Part shown: one piece after another, positions 35,505 through 44,311 of the stretch
Layout: the number at the start of each line of letters is the position of its first letter
Position numbering within the stretch: the first letter of the stretch is position 1
Source: Anaerolineales bacterium
GTDB lineage: Bacteria > Chloroflexota > Anaerolineae > Anaerolineales > UBA11579
Assembly: GCA_026129335.1 (NCBI GenBank)
Contig: JAHCIH010000004.1
Location: 86,029-150,028 of the forward strand
Length of the DNA stretch: 64,000 nucleotides
Reading direction: 5' to 3'
Made by a program: the position numbers and the translations under genes
The notes under the pieces: model-generated
Told to the model about the DNA's origin: nothing
The model's input: only the letters and a program-made list of their open reading frames with translations
Databases searched by the model: none

Positions 35505-36360
35505 CGCCGCTGCCGCTCCCCAACGCGTCGTTTCGCTGGTGCCCTCGATCACCGAGAGCCTCTTCGACCTGGGCGCAGGCGGCAGCCTGGTCGCCGTTAC
35601 CGACTACTGCATCCACCCCGCCGAGCCATTGAGTCGCCTGCCGCGCATCGGCGGCACCAAGAACCCACGTGTCGAAGACATCATCGCCTTGCAGCCGGAC
35701 CTGGTCTTTGCCAACCAGGAGGAGAACACGCCGGCGGCAGTGGGCGCCTTGCAGGCTGCTGGCATCCGTGTGCGGGTCCATTTCCCGCGCACCGTCGAGC
35801 AGGCCGTCGCCGACTTGGCCGCCATCGCCCGGTTGTACTCCAGCCAATCGGCGGCTGAGTTCGTGGCCCAACTGGCGACCAAGGTAGCTGCTGCAAGAGC
35901 CGCCGCCCCTGAGCAGCCTTTGCGAGTCTTCTGCCCCATCTGGCAGGACGAGGCTGGGGAGAAGCCCTGGTGGATGACCTTCAACGCCGGCACCTTCACA
36001 CACGACATCCTGGCGCTGTGCGGCTTCGCCAACGCCTTCGCCGGCCGCCAGCGGCGTTACCCGCTGGCCGCCGATCTGGGGCAGGGCGCTGCCAAACCGG
36101 CGGGCGAGCGCGACACGCGCTACCCGCGCGTCACCCGCGAGGAAGTGCTCGCCGCCGGGCCGCAAGTCATCCTGCTGCCCAGCGAGCCGTACGAATACGG
36201 CGCCGAGCATGTCGACGCGTTGGCGCGCGTCTTCGCCGGGACGCCCGCCGCGCAGTCCGGGCGCATCCGCCTGATAGATGGCAGCCTGCTCACCTGGCCG
36301 GGCACGCGCCTGGGCCGCGCCATCGAGCACCTCGCTGAGCTGCGCGCTAGGCTGGAATAA
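35440..36360 (+). CDS. BtuF/FecB-like helical-backbone metal-receptor protein
   Basis: The protein of up to 306 aa overlaps the ricT 3-prime end by 65 bp from ATG 35440; GTG 35461 is another possible start. After a Thr/Pro/Ala stretch the fold begins at QRVVSLVPSITESLFDLG and continues with DYCIHP and IGGTKNPRVEDIIALQPDLVFAN, the standard opening of vitamin B12/iron-siderophore binding proteins. There is no signal peptide or lipobox, so it looks cytoplasmic, and no transporter genes adjoin. Its ligand is unknown. Confidence 0.8.
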   Translation: MRTAAATVAKPTTAPKPRPTTSAAAAPQRVVSLVPSITESLFDLGAGGSLVAVTDYCIHPAEPLSRLPRIGGTKNPRVEDIIALQPDLVFANQEENTPAAVGALQAAGIRVRVHFPRTVEQAVADLAAIARLYSSQSAAEFVAQLATKVAAARAAAPEQPLRVFCPIWQDEAGEKPWWMTFNAGTFTHDILALCGFANAFAGRQRRYPLAADLGQGAAKPAGERDTRYPRVTREEVLAAGPQVILLPSEPYEYGAEHVDALARVFAGTPAAQSGRIRLIDGSLLTWPGTRLGRAIEHLAELRARLE

Positions 36361-36388
36361 AAAGCGCCCGCAGCTGCGGGCGCTTTTT
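36359..36388. terminator. bidirectional terminator after the BtuF-like gene
   Basis: A perfect 30-bp palindrome AAAAAGCGCCCGCAG plus its complement, with T-runs on both strands, separates the BtuF-like gene from the convergent cupredoxin gene. Confidence 0.85.
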
Positions 36389-36406
36389 ATTGGATGGGTC
36401 TGCGGC

Positions 36407-36835
36407 TTACTCTTCCACGATGATGGTGCCGGACATGCCGTTCAGCCCTTGGGCGCCGTGGAACTCGCAGTAGTAATCATAGGTACCGGGTTCGGTGAAG
36501 GTGAAGCCGAACTCGTCGCCGTTTTGCAGCGCTGGGCTGGCGAAGCTGCCGTCATCCGCGGTCACGGTGTGCGGCAGGCCGCCGCTATTGGTCCAGATCA
36601 CCGTGGTGCCCACCGAGACGGTCAGCGTGCGCGGCGCAAAGGACATGCTACTGATGCTCACCGCATTGCCGGCGGGCGGCGCAGCGGGTTCTTGTGCCGG
36701 TGCAGCGTGTGTGTGGGTGGCTTCGGGGGCTTCGGGCGGGGCGGCGGGCTCCTCTGAGGCGGCGGGTGCGCCGCAGGCGCTGAGCAGGAGCAGGGTGGTG
36801 GCAAGGGCGATCAGGCGAAGTTGGGACGAATTCAT
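36407..36835 (-). CDS. cupredoxin (plastocyanin-like) lipoprotein
   Basis: ATG 36835 after AAGGAGG gives 142 aa; the open frame upstream has no ribosome site. The signal ends in lipobox L-S-A-C, followed by a Pro/Glu/Ala/His-rich linker. The domain of about 90 residues has the type-1 copper ligands: His in GGLPHTVTADDG and then Cys, His and Met in YYCEFHGAQGLNGM. It should be an extracellular electron carrier tethered to the membrane. No redox partner is adjacent. Confidence 0.9.
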   Translation of the reverse strand: MNSSQLRLIALATTLLLLSACGAPAASEEPAAPPEAPEATHTHAAPAQEPAAPPAGNAVSISSMSFAPRTLTVSVGTTVIWTNSGGLPHTVTADDGSFASPALQNGDEFGFTFTEPGTYDYYCEFHGAQGLNGMSGTIIVEE

Positions 36836-36940
36836 GTTTTGCGACCTCCTTAATGGCTGGCTATCAGTATATGGACAATCGTTAAGAACAAGCTTAGCCA
36901 ATCTTGCCATGATGCCTCCTGGCGCCTATCGGCCACCCAA

Positions 36941-36969
36941 TTGACCAATTGCCCATCCCCTGCTATACT
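36941..36969 (+). promoter_or_regulatory. promoter of the GntR-korAB operon
   Basis: TTGACC (36941-36946), a 17-nt spacer and TATACT (36964-36969) form a strong sigma70-type promoter 46 bp before the regulator start. Imperfect AATAATC/GATTAAT repeats (36982-36995) follow and may bind the regulator. Confidence 0.7.
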
Positions 36970-37015
36970 ATGATTGCTTCGAATAATCAGATTAATGTAA
37001 CCAATGTGAGGATAC

Positions 37016-37720
37016 ATGCTGCAAAAGCAAACATCCTTTGATTTCCTTGAATTCCTGGCCGATGCCGGCAACCTGCAAAGCAATGGCAACGGGCAGGGCG
37101 AGCGCTTGCCGTCGCTGGAGGCGTTGAGCGCCAGCCACGGCGTCAGCATCTCGGTGCTGCGCGAGCAGTTGCAGGTGGCCCGTGCCCTGGGCCTGGTGGA
37201 GGTGCGCCCGCGCACCGGCATCCGCCGCTTGCCGTACTCCTTCGCCCCCGCGGTGCGCGAGAGCCTCTTCTACGCCATGGCCCGCGATGCGCACAGCTTC
37301 GACCAGTTCGCCGATGTGCGCCGCCACCTGGAGCGCGCCTATTGGTACGAGGCGGTCTCCCGGCTCACCCAGGACGACATTACCGAGCTGCGCGGGCTGG
37401 TCACCCGTGCCCAGCAGATGCTCAACGACAGCCCCATCCAGGTGCCCCACGCGGAGCACCGCCAACTGCACCTCGCCATCTACCGCCATGTGGACAACCC
37501 TTTCGTCACCGGCTTGCTGGAGGCTTACTGGTCTGCCTACGAGGCGGTCGGCCTGAACCGCTACACCGGCCTGGAGTATCTCGAGAACGTCTGGGCCATG
37601 CACAATCAAATTGTGGAGGCGATTGCCGCCAGGGATTTTGACCTGGGCCATCGCCTGCTGGACGAGCACTTCGCCCTCATTGAGCAAATTCCCGGAAGAA
37701 CCCCCAAGGAGAGCAGATGA
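37016..37720 (+). CDS. GntR-family (FadR/FCD type) regulator
   Basis: The 234-aa protein has an N-terminal winged helix (residues about 20-75: ERLPSLEALSASHGVSISVLREQL, GLVEVRPRTGIR) and a helical FCD effector domain (about 85-225), with the metal-binding pattern typical of the family: DVRRHLERAYWYEAV, HRQLHLAIYRHV and MHNQIVEAI. Its stop overlaps the korA start (ATGA), so it is cotranscribed and probably regulates 2-oxoacid oxidation and itself in response to a carboxylate. Confidence 0.9.
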   Translation: MLQKQTSFDFLEFLADAGNLQSNGNGQGERLPSLEALSASHGVSISVLREQLQVARALGLVEVRPRTGIRRLPYSFAPAVRESLFYAMARDAHSFDQFADVRRHLERAYWYEAVSRLTQDDITELRGLVTRAQQMLNDSPIQVPHAEHRQLHLAIYRHVDNPFVTGLLEAYWSAYEAVGLNRYTGLEYLENVWAMHNQIVEAIAARDFDLGHRLLDEHFALIEQIPGRTPKESR

Positions 37721-39546
37721 CAACGCCGCAAGCCAAAGAAGCAAAGAGCAAACAGAAGAACGAGGTGGTCAACGACTTTTCGATGACCGTGGCCACCATG
37801 AACGGCTCGGGCAGCCAAACGTCCAACGTGACGCTGCTGCGCGCGCTGTTCAAGATGGGCATCCCGGTCTCGGGCAAGAACCTGTTCCCCTCGAACATCC
37901 AGGGTCTGCCTACCTGGTACACCATCCGCGTCAGCAAGGATGGCTACCTGGCCCGCCGCGAAACCCACGAAGTTGTCGTGGCAATGAACGCCGACACCTT
38001 CGTGGCCGACCTGGCCAGCGTGGTGCCCGGCGGCGCTTTCTTCTATGGCGACCACCTCAAGTTCGAAATCACCCGAGACGACATCTCGGTGCACTCCTTC
38101 CCCGCCAAGCAGTTCGCCAAGGAATCCGGCGCGCCGGCCAACCTGCGCGACTACGTGGCCAACATGGCCTACGTCGGCGTGCTGGCGCAGATGCTCGGCA
38201 TCGACATGGACAAGATCCGTGAGGCCCTGGACTACCACTTCGACGGCAAGGAGAAGCCCATCGCCTTGAACATGAGCGTGATCGACGCCTCTTACGCCTG
38301 GTCCGCCGCCAACCTCAAGAAGACCGACCCCTATCGCGTGGAAGCGATGGACAAGACCTCCGGCTTCATCATGGCGGATGGCAACACCGCCGGAGCGCTG
38401 GGCGCCATTTTTGGCGGCGTGCAGTTCGCCGCCTGGTATCCGATCACGCCGGCCTCCAGCTTCGCCGAGTCGCTCTCGCAGAACATCGCCGAGTTCCGCG
38501 ACAAGGAGGGGCAGGAGGGCAAGACCTACGCCATCGTGCAGGCGGAAGATGAGCTGGCCGCCATCGGCATGGCCGTGGGCGCCGGCTGGTCTGGCCTGCG
38601 GGCGGTGACCTCCACCTCAGGCCCCGGCATCAGCCTGATGACCGAGTTCGCCGGCCTGGCCTACTACGCCGAGATCCCCGTGGTGGTCTGGGACATCCAG
38701 CGCGTCGGCCCCAGCACCGGCCTGCCCACCCGCACCTCGCAGGGCGACATCCTCTCCACCCACTTCCTCGGCCACGGCGACAGCGAGCACATCCTGCTCC
38801 TCCCCGGCTCGGCGCAGGAATGCTTCGAATTCGGCTGGCGCTCCTTCGATATTTCCGAGCGCGTGCAGTCGCCCGTTTTCGTGATGAGCGATCTGGACCT
38901 GGGCATGAACCAGTGGATGACCAAGCCGTTTGAATACCCTGACACGCCGATGGACCGCGGCAAGATCCTCTGGGAGAAAGACCTCGAGAAGCTCAAGGAT
39001 CCCTGGATGCGCTACAAGGATGTGGACGGCGACGGCATCGCCTACCGCACCGCCCCGGGCAACCGCTCGGCGCAGAGCGCCTGGTTTGCCCGCGGCACCG
39101 GCCACGACGAGGCCGCCAAATACAGCGAACGTCCGGAGCACTGGGAGAACACGATGGACCGCCTGACGCGCAAGTTCCAGACCGCCAGGCAGTACCTGCC
39201 TGAGCCGGTGCTGGAAACCCAGAAGGGCGCCAAGGTGGGCGTCATCGCCTACGGTTCCGCCGACCCCGCCATTTTGGAAGCCCGCGACTACCTGGCCGCC
39301 GACGGCCTGAAGGTCGACTACCTGCGCCTGCGGGCTGTTCCCTTCAACGACACGGTGCGCGAATTCATCGCCTCGCACGATAAGACCTATGTGGTCGAGA
39401 TGAACCGCGACGGCCAGATGTACAAACTGCTGGTGCTTGAATACCCCGAGATGGCCACCAAACTGGGGTCCATCCGAAAATACGATGGCCTGCCGCTCAG
39501 CGCCCTGTGGGTGAAAGAGTCGCTGCAGGCTGAGGAGCAGAAATGA
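37717..39546 (+). CDS. korA: 2-oxoacid:acceptor oxidoreductase, alpha subunit with fused gamma domain
   Basis: At 609 aa it has an N-terminal gamma domain (residues about 15-210: MNGSGSQTSNVTLLRALF, GLPTWYTIRVSKDGY) and a pyrimidine-binding alpha domain (about 225-600: YPITPASSFAESL, AEDELAAIGMAVGAGWSGLRAVTSTSGPG). Such two-subunit enzymes oxidise 2-oxoglutarate, pyruvate or related acids with CoA to give acyl-CoA and reduced ferredoxin. It overlaps both neighbours by 4 nt. The exact 2-oxoacid cannot be told. Confidence 0.92.
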   Translation: MTTPQAKEAKSKQKNEVVNDFSMTVATMNGSGSQTSNVTLLRALFKMGIPVSGKNLFPSNIQGLPTWYTIRVSKDGYLARRETHEVVVAMNADTFVADLASVVPGGAFFYGDHLKFEITRDDISVHSFPAKQFAKESGAPANLRDYVANMAYVGVLAQMLGIDMDKIREALDYHFDGKEKPIALNMSVIDASYAWSAANLKKTDPYRVEAMDKTSGFIMADGNTAGALGAIFGGVQFAAWYPITPASSFAESLSQNIAEFRDKEGQEGKTYAIVQAEDELAAIGMAVGAGWSGLRAVTSTSGPGISLMTEFAGLAYYAEIPVVVWDIQRVGPSTGLPTRTSQGDILSTHFLGHGDSEHILLLPGSAQECFEFGWRSFDISERVQSPVFVMSDLDLGMNQWMTKPFEYPDTPMDRGKILWEKDLEKLKDPWMRYKDVDGDGIAYRTAPGNRSAQSAWFARGTGHDEAAKYSERPEHWENTMDRLTRKFQTARQYLPEPVLETQKGAKVGVIAYGSADPAILEARDYLAADGLKVDYLRLRAVPFNDTVREFIASHDKTYVVEMNRDGQMYKLLVLEYPEMATKLGSIRKYDGLPLSALWVKESLQAEEQK

Positions 39547-40604
39547 GCGAGAGCAACGGAAACACCGCCACGATGCCCAACATCCAGCTGAACCTGGTGG
39601 GGCTGTCCAAGAACGATTACCGCGGCGCGCCCACCACGCTGTGCGCCGGCTGCGGCCACAACTCGATCTCCAACCAGATCATCGCTGCGGCCTATGAGTT
39701 GAACGTTGTCCCCGAAGACGTCATCAAGCTGAGCGGCATCGGCTGTTCCAGCAAGAGCCCGGCCTACTTCCTCAACCGCAGCTTCGGCTTCAACAGCCTC
39801 CACGGCCGCATGCCCTCCGTGGCCACCGGCGCCATGTTCGGCGACCACAGCCTGCGGGCCATTGCGGTCAGCGGCGACGGCGACACCACCAACATCGGCA
39901 TGGGCCAGTTCAAGCACATCATGCGCCGCAATGTGCCCATGGTCTACATCGTGGAGAACAACGGCGTTTACGGCCTGACCAAGGGCCAGTTCTCCGCCAC
40001 CGCGGAGATGGGCCTGCGCCTCAAGTACCAGGGCGTCAACCACTACTTCCCGGTGGACGTGGTGCAAGAGGCGATGGCCTCCGGCGCCACTTTCGTGGCC
40101 CGCTCCTTCGCCGGCGACGCCAATCAGGTCAAGGCGCTGATCAAGGCCGCCCTGAGCCACAACGGCCTGGCCATCCTGGACATCATCAGCCCCTGTGTCA
40201 CCTTCAACAACAACGACGACGCCCGCCACTCCTACGGCTGGGGCCGCGAACACCAGGAGCCGCTGCACGATTTCACCTTCGTGCCCCGCGAGCAGGAGAT
40301 CCAGCTGGGCGAGTTCCCCGAAGGCACCACCCGCCAGGTGGAAATGCACGATGGCTCGACCATCGTGCTCAAGAAACTGGAGCGCGACTACGACCCCACC
40401 AGCCGCGCCGCGGCGATGCGTGTGATCGAAGAATCGCAGAGCGAAGAGGTGCTGCTCACCGGCCTGATCTATGTGGAAACCGAGCGCCCCTCGCTCACCG
40501 ACCTCTACGAACTGCCCCAGGGCCGCGCCCTGAACCGCATGAGCGAAGCCGAGCTGCGCCCCAAAAAGAGCATGATCGAAAAAGCCAACGCGATGATGTT
40601 CTAA
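39543..40604 (+). CDS. korB: 2-oxoacid:acceptor oxidoreductase, beta subunit
   Basis: The 353-aa protein holds thiamine diphosphate and one [4Fe-4S] cluster. Four Cys fit the cluster: two in LCAGCGHNS, one in IGCSSKSP and one in SPCVTFNN. The ThDP motif is GDGDTTNIGMGQFKHIMRRN with VENNGVYGLTKGQ. With KorA it completes the ferredoxin-linked oxidoreductase. A long hairpin terminator follows. Confidence 0.93.
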   Translation: MSESNGNTATMPNIQLNLVGLSKNDYRGAPTTLCAGCGHNSISNQIIAAAYELNVVPEDVIKLSGIGCSSKSPAYFLNRSFGFNSLHGRMPSVATGAMFGDHSLRAIAVSGDGDTTNIGMGQFKHIMRRNVPMVYIVENNGVYGLTKGQFSATAEMGLRLKYQGVNHYFPVDVVQEAMASGATFVARSFAGDANQVKALIKAALSHNGLAILDIISPCVTFNNNDDARHSYGWGREHQEPLHDFTFVPREQEIQLGEFPEGTTRQVEMHDGSTIVLKKLERDYDPTSRAAAMRVIEESQSEEVLLTGLIYVETERPSLTDLYELPQGRALNRMSEAELRPKKSMIEKANAMMF

Positions 40605-40635
40605 AGAGCAAGGCTGAAGGCGAAAACCATAAAGC

Positions 40636-40701
40636 AAAAGCAAGTTCGAATGCGGAAGTCAGAATTCTGAATTCACACTTCCGCATTCTTACTTGCTTTT
40701 T
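40636..40701 (+). terminator. long hairpin terminator after korB
   Basis: AAAAGCAAGT..GAATGCGGAAGT pairs with ACTTCCGCATTC..ACTTGCTTTT, about 22 paired bases with a 2-nt internal loop, ending in TTTTT. The symmetric A/T flanks allow termination in both directions. Confidence 0.8.
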
Positions 40702-40726
40702 GGTTTTCAATATTCCTGATTAGTTA

Positions 40727-41626
40727 ATGCGCTCCGACTCCAATCGCAACGGTCTCCTCGCCGGCCTGGCCGCGGCCGCCATTTGGGGCGGCATGTACGC
40801 CGTCAGCAAAGTCGTCCTTGAGGTCATCCCGCCGTTCACGCTGCTCAGCCTGCGCCTGTTGCTCGGCGCCGCCGCCCTCGGCGCCTGGATGCTCTGGCGC
40901 CGGCAGCCGCTGCGGCTGGCCCGCGGCGAATGGCTGCAGCTGCTGCTGCTCGGCGTGCTGGGCTACGGGCTCTCGCTGGGTCTGCAGTTCAGCGGCACGC
41001 AGCTTTCCACGGCGGCCAACGGCGCGGTGATCACTGCCGCCACGCCGGTGTTCATCTACTTGTTCGCCCGGCCGCTGCTCGGCGAGCGCGTCACCCGGCT
41101 GCGCTGGCTGGCCTTGCTGGTCTCCAGCCTGGGCGTCCTGGCCGTGGTGGACCCGCGCCAGGCGCAGCTCGATGCCCAACTCTGGCAAGGCAACCTCTTG
41201 TTGGTCGGCGCCGCGGTCACCTGGGCGCTGTACTCTGTGTTGGTGCGTCGCGCCAGCCGCGCCACCGGTGCACTGCGCCTGTCTTTCGTCGCCTTTCTCG
41301 GCGGCATGCTCTGGGCGCTGCCCGCAGCCGCGCTGGAACTGCAGCAGCAGACCATCGGCGCGCTCACGCCCGGTCTGGTGGCGGGCATCTTGTACCTCGG
41401 TGTGGTCTCCACGGCCGTGGCCGCCTACTTGTGGAACCTGGCCTTCGAAACCTTGCAGGCCGGCCTGGCCTCGCTGACTTTCTTCGCCCAGCCACTGGTG
41501 GGCAGCCTGCTGGGCATCCTTCTGCTCGGCGAGCCGGCCTCGTGGGCCTTCGTGGCCGGCGGGGCGCTGATCCTGCTCGGCTTGTGGATGGCCGCCCGAG
41601 AAGATAGAATCGGCGCATCCCTTTAG
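40727..41626 (+). CDS. EamA/DMT-superfamily transporter
   Basis: The 299-aa protein has ten membrane segments in two EamA repeats: one begins GLLAGLAAAAIWGGMYAVSK, with TPVFIYLFARPLLGERVTRLRW; the second has WALYSVLVRRASRA and FFAQPLVGSLLGILLLGEPAS. Such proteins export metabolites or drugs. There is no specificity clue from the neighbours. No Shine-Dalgarno precedes the ATG. Confidence 0.9.
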   Translation: MRSDSNRNGLLAGLAAAAIWGGMYAVSKVVLEVIPPFTLLSLRLLLGAAALGAWMLWRRQPLRLARGEWLQLLLLGVLGYGLSLGLQFSGTQLSTAANGAVITAATPVFIYLFARPLLGERVTRLRWLALLVSSLGVLAVVDPRQAQLDAQLWQGNLLLVGAAVTWALYSVLVRRASRATGALRLSFVAFLGGMLWALPAAALELQQQTIGALTPGLVAGILYLGVVSTAVAAYLWNLAFETLQAGLASLTFFAQPLVGSLLGILLLGEPASWAFVAGGALILLGLWMAAREDRIGASL

Positions 41627-41642
41627 GATTCTTACAACCCAA

Positions 41643-42740
41643 ATGCTGAAATCTTTCTTACGCTTCTTTGCTCTGTTTGCCCTGATTGTGTGCACGCTGG
41701 CGCTGCCCGCCAGCCTGGCTTTCCGCAACATCGGCAACCTGTTTTTTGAGCCCGAGTCCACCAAGCAGTTGGTGCGTGACACGCTGATGAACTCCGACCT
41801 GGCGGGGCGCCTGGCGCGCCGCGGGGCGGAGCAAATGCTGCGCGGCCGCTCCGGGGAAGAGCTCGCCGTCCGTGTCTTTGAAGAGTTGGATGAACAAGAG
41901 TGGAAGCAGATCACCGAAGTCATCGCTCCCGAGGGCCTGGTGTCAGATGCGCTGGACGGCGCGGTGGATGCTTTCGCCGAGTGGCTCGACGACCCGGATG
42001 CGACCTTCCCGGAGTTGAGCGTTAGCCTGACCGCTTGGAAGACCAGTGCGGTGCAGCGCGCCGGCGATGTGACCGCGCTGGTCTTCAATTCGCTGCCGGA
42101 CTGCACCTTTGCCGACGTCAACCGCATGCTTCAGTTGAGCGTGCAAGACCCACTGGCGCTGACCCAGAACCTGCCGGTGTGCCGCCCGCCGGAGCCGCTC
42201 TACGCCACCTTTGTCGGCCAGTCCGGCCGCCTGCTGGGCCAGATGGTGGAGCTGGCCCCGAACACGATCGACCTCGGCCAGGTGATCGAAGACAGCCAGG
42301 CTCCCGAGGCCCTGTTGGAGCTCAAGCAAAACCTGCTTATGCTGCGCGCCTGGCTCAACTGGGGCTGGGCCGCCGTAGTGGCGCTGATGTTGCTGGCGGC
42401 GCTGCTCGCCGCCAGCGACCTGAAAGGTTTCCTGGCCTGGTTCGGCTGGCCGTTGTGGCTCTCCGGGGTGATCATGATCAGCCTCGGCTTCCTGCTGTTG
42501 ATCTTTAGCTTTCAATTCGTGGGCGATTTGTTGGAGCGCGCCGCCGCGGATGCACTCTTCTTGCAAACCCTGACCGGCGCAGTGGCCGATGGCGCCCTGC
42601 GGCGCATCAGCGGGCCGTTACTGCTGCAGGGCGTGCTGGTGACCCTGGCCAGCAGTGGCGTCGTGCTCTGGGCGCGTTCACTGCACCAGCGTGAAGCGTC
42701 GCCGGGCATCCCCCTGGGCCGCCGGCGTATTGGTCTCTGA
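41643..42740 (+). CDS. unknown membrane protein with large extracytoplasmic domain
   Basis: The 365-aa protein is not recognised. An N-terminal signal-like hydrophobic segment (FLRFFALFALIVCTLALPASL) is followed by about 215 residues of soluble, acidic, helical sequence containing two Cys (PDCTF and VCRPP, perhaps a disulphide). Three membrane segments follow near residues 240-345 and the tail is basic (GRRRIGL). It lies 16 nt after the EamA gene and is likely cotranscribed. A sensor, transporter-helper or surface role is possible, but nothing decides it. Confidence 0.7.
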   Translation: MLKSFLRFFALFALIVCTLALPASLAFRNIGNLFFEPESTKQLVRDTLMNSDLAGRLARRGAEQMLRGRSGEELAVRVFEELDEQEWKQITEVIAPEGLVSDALDGAVDAFAEWLDDPDATFPELSVSLTAWKTSAVQRAGDVTALVFNSLPDCTFADVNRMLQLSVQDPLALTQNLPVCRPPEPLYATFVGQSGRLLGQMVELAPNTIDLGQVIEDSQAPEALLELKQNLLMLRAWLNWGWAAVVALMLLAALLAASDLKGFLAWFGWPLWLSGVIMISLGFLLLIFSFQFVGDLLERAAADALFLQTLTGAVADGALRRISGPLLLQGVLVTLASSGVVLWARSLHQREASPGIPLGRRRIGL

Positions 42741-42828
42741 CAGATAACAGCGGACAGCTCACAGTTGACAGATAACGAATTTCTGTAAACTGTTGACTAT
42801 GGACTGTTGACTACTTGTGGGCTGTCAA
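42741..42828. repeat. low-complexity ACAGTTGACAG-type intergenic sequence
   Basis: This gap between two convergent genes holds near repeats of GACAGATAACAG, CAGTTGACAG and ACTGTTGACTA. A similar run (CAGTTGACAGTCAACAGTC) lies at 48532-48550. It looks like a degenerate short tandem repeat; no T-rich terminator was identified. Confidence 0.5.
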
Positions 42829-44265
42829 CTATCTCCGTTGCCCTAGCGTGTAGATCATCACCAGGTTGGGCGGGCGCATCGCCCCGATGGGGTAGCCCGA
42901 AGTGACCACCACCTGCTGGCCCGGCTTGAGCGAGGCCGCCTTCATCACCGTGCCCTCGATGCTGTCCAGCATCTCGTCCACCGTGTTGGAGAGGTCCACC
43001 ATGATCGGCATCACCCCCCAATAGAGCGCCATGCGGTTGTAGCTGCGCGCCTCCGGCGTGAGCCCCAGGATGGGCACCCGTGGGAAGGCTTTGGACATCA
43101 ACCGTGCCGTGCGCCCCGAAGACGTGAAGACGGTGATCGCTGCCACGTTCACATCTTGCGACAGCTCGTTGGCCGCGCGGGTGATCGAGACGGCGTCGTC
43201 GCGCATCGCCGGCAGGTTTGATCCTTTCCAATGACCCCATTGGCGGATGTGGTTTTCCGCCTCGCGCACAATCGCGTCCATCATCATCACGGCTTCCACC
43301 GGGTGCTTGCCCACCGCGGTCTCGCCGGAGAGCATCACCGCGTCGGTGCCGTCGAAGATGGCGTTGGCCACGTCGGTGGCTTCGGCGCGGGTGGGGCGGG
43401 GGTTGGAGATCATCGACTCGAGCATTTGCGTGGCGGTGATCACCAGCTTGCCTGCCTGGTTGGCCGCATCGATGATCTGCTTCTGGGCAATGGGCACGTA
43501 TTCCGGCGGCAGCTCCACACCCAGGTCGCCGCGGGCCACCATCACACCGTCGGCCACTTCGAGGATCTCTTGCAGGTTCTCTAGCGCCTCGGCGCGCTCC
43601 AGCTTGGCGATGATCGGCGTATCCAGCTTGTCTGGCGCCATGTCGCTGATCGCCTGGCGCGCCCGGGCGATATCGGCGGCGTTGCGTACGAACGAGATCG
43701 CCACCATGTCCACGCCCAGTTCCAGCCCTTTGGCCAGGTCTTGCTCGTCTTTGGCGGTCATCCCCGGGATGTCGATGCTCGCCCCGGGCAGGTTGATACC
43801 CTTGTGCGATTTGAGTAGGCCGCCCACCACCACCCGGGCCTGCACAGTGTGCGCTTCGATTTGCGTGGCTTCCAACTCGAGGTTGCCGTCGTCCAGCAAA
43901 ATGGTGCCGCCCTGGCTGATGAAGCGCGGCAGTTCGGGGAAATCCACCGGGATGTGGCCGTTGTTCGGCGCGGCGCGGTGGGTGGCCAGGATGATCTTCT
44001 CGCCGGCTTTTAGCGCCACGCCCTCGGCGGGCAGTTCGCCCACGCGGATTTTAGGGCCTTGCAAATCTTGAAGCACACAAATGGGCTGCCCGGCGCGCTC
44101 GGCGGCGGCGCGCACCCGCTGGATCAACTCGGCGTATTCGGCGTGCGTGCCGTGGGAGAAATTGAAGCGGGTCACATTCATGCCCGCCGCAATTAAACGG
44201 TCAATGGTGCCCGCATCCTGGCTGGCTGGCCCGAGCGTGGCGACGATTTTTGCGCGGCGTTCCAT
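42829..44265 (-). CDS. pyk: pyruvate kinase
   Basis: At 478 aa this is the standard form without the extra C-terminal PEP-utiliser domain. Landmarks: MNVTRFNFSHGTHAEY near the N-terminus, MVARGDLGVELP, ITATQMLESMI and FDGTDAVMLSGETAVGKHP. It makes ATP and pyruvate from phosphoenolpyruvate. No Shine-Dalgarno is present; on the minus strand TATCAT lies 6 nt before the ATG, suggesting a leaderless message. Confidence 0.96.
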   Translation of the reverse strand: MERRAKIVATLGPASQDAGTIDRLIAAGMNVTRFNFSHGTHAEYAELIQRVRAAAERAGQPICVLQDLQGPKIRVGELPAEGVALKAGEKIILATHRAAPNNGHIPVDFPELPRFISQGGTILLDDGNLELEATQIEAHTVQARVVVGGLLKSHKGINLPGASIDIPGMTAKDEQDLAKGLELGVDMVAISFVRNAADIARARQAISDMAPDKLDTPIIAKLERAEALENLQEILEVADGVMVARGDLGVELPPEYVPIAQKQIIDAANQAGKLVITATQMLESMISNPRPTRAEATDVANAIFDGTDAVMLSGETAVGKHPVEAVMMMDAIVREAENHIRQWGHWKGSNLPAMRDDAVSITRAANELSQDVNVAAITVFTSSGRTARLMSKAFPRVPILGLTPEARSYNRMALYWGVMPIMVDLSNTVDEMLDSIEGTVMKAASLKPGQQVVVTSGYPIGAMRPPNLVMIYTLGQRR

Positions 44266-44311
44266 ATTGGAATGATAACCCGCGCCTGGGGAATGGGTTG
44301 CGGAAAAAGGG

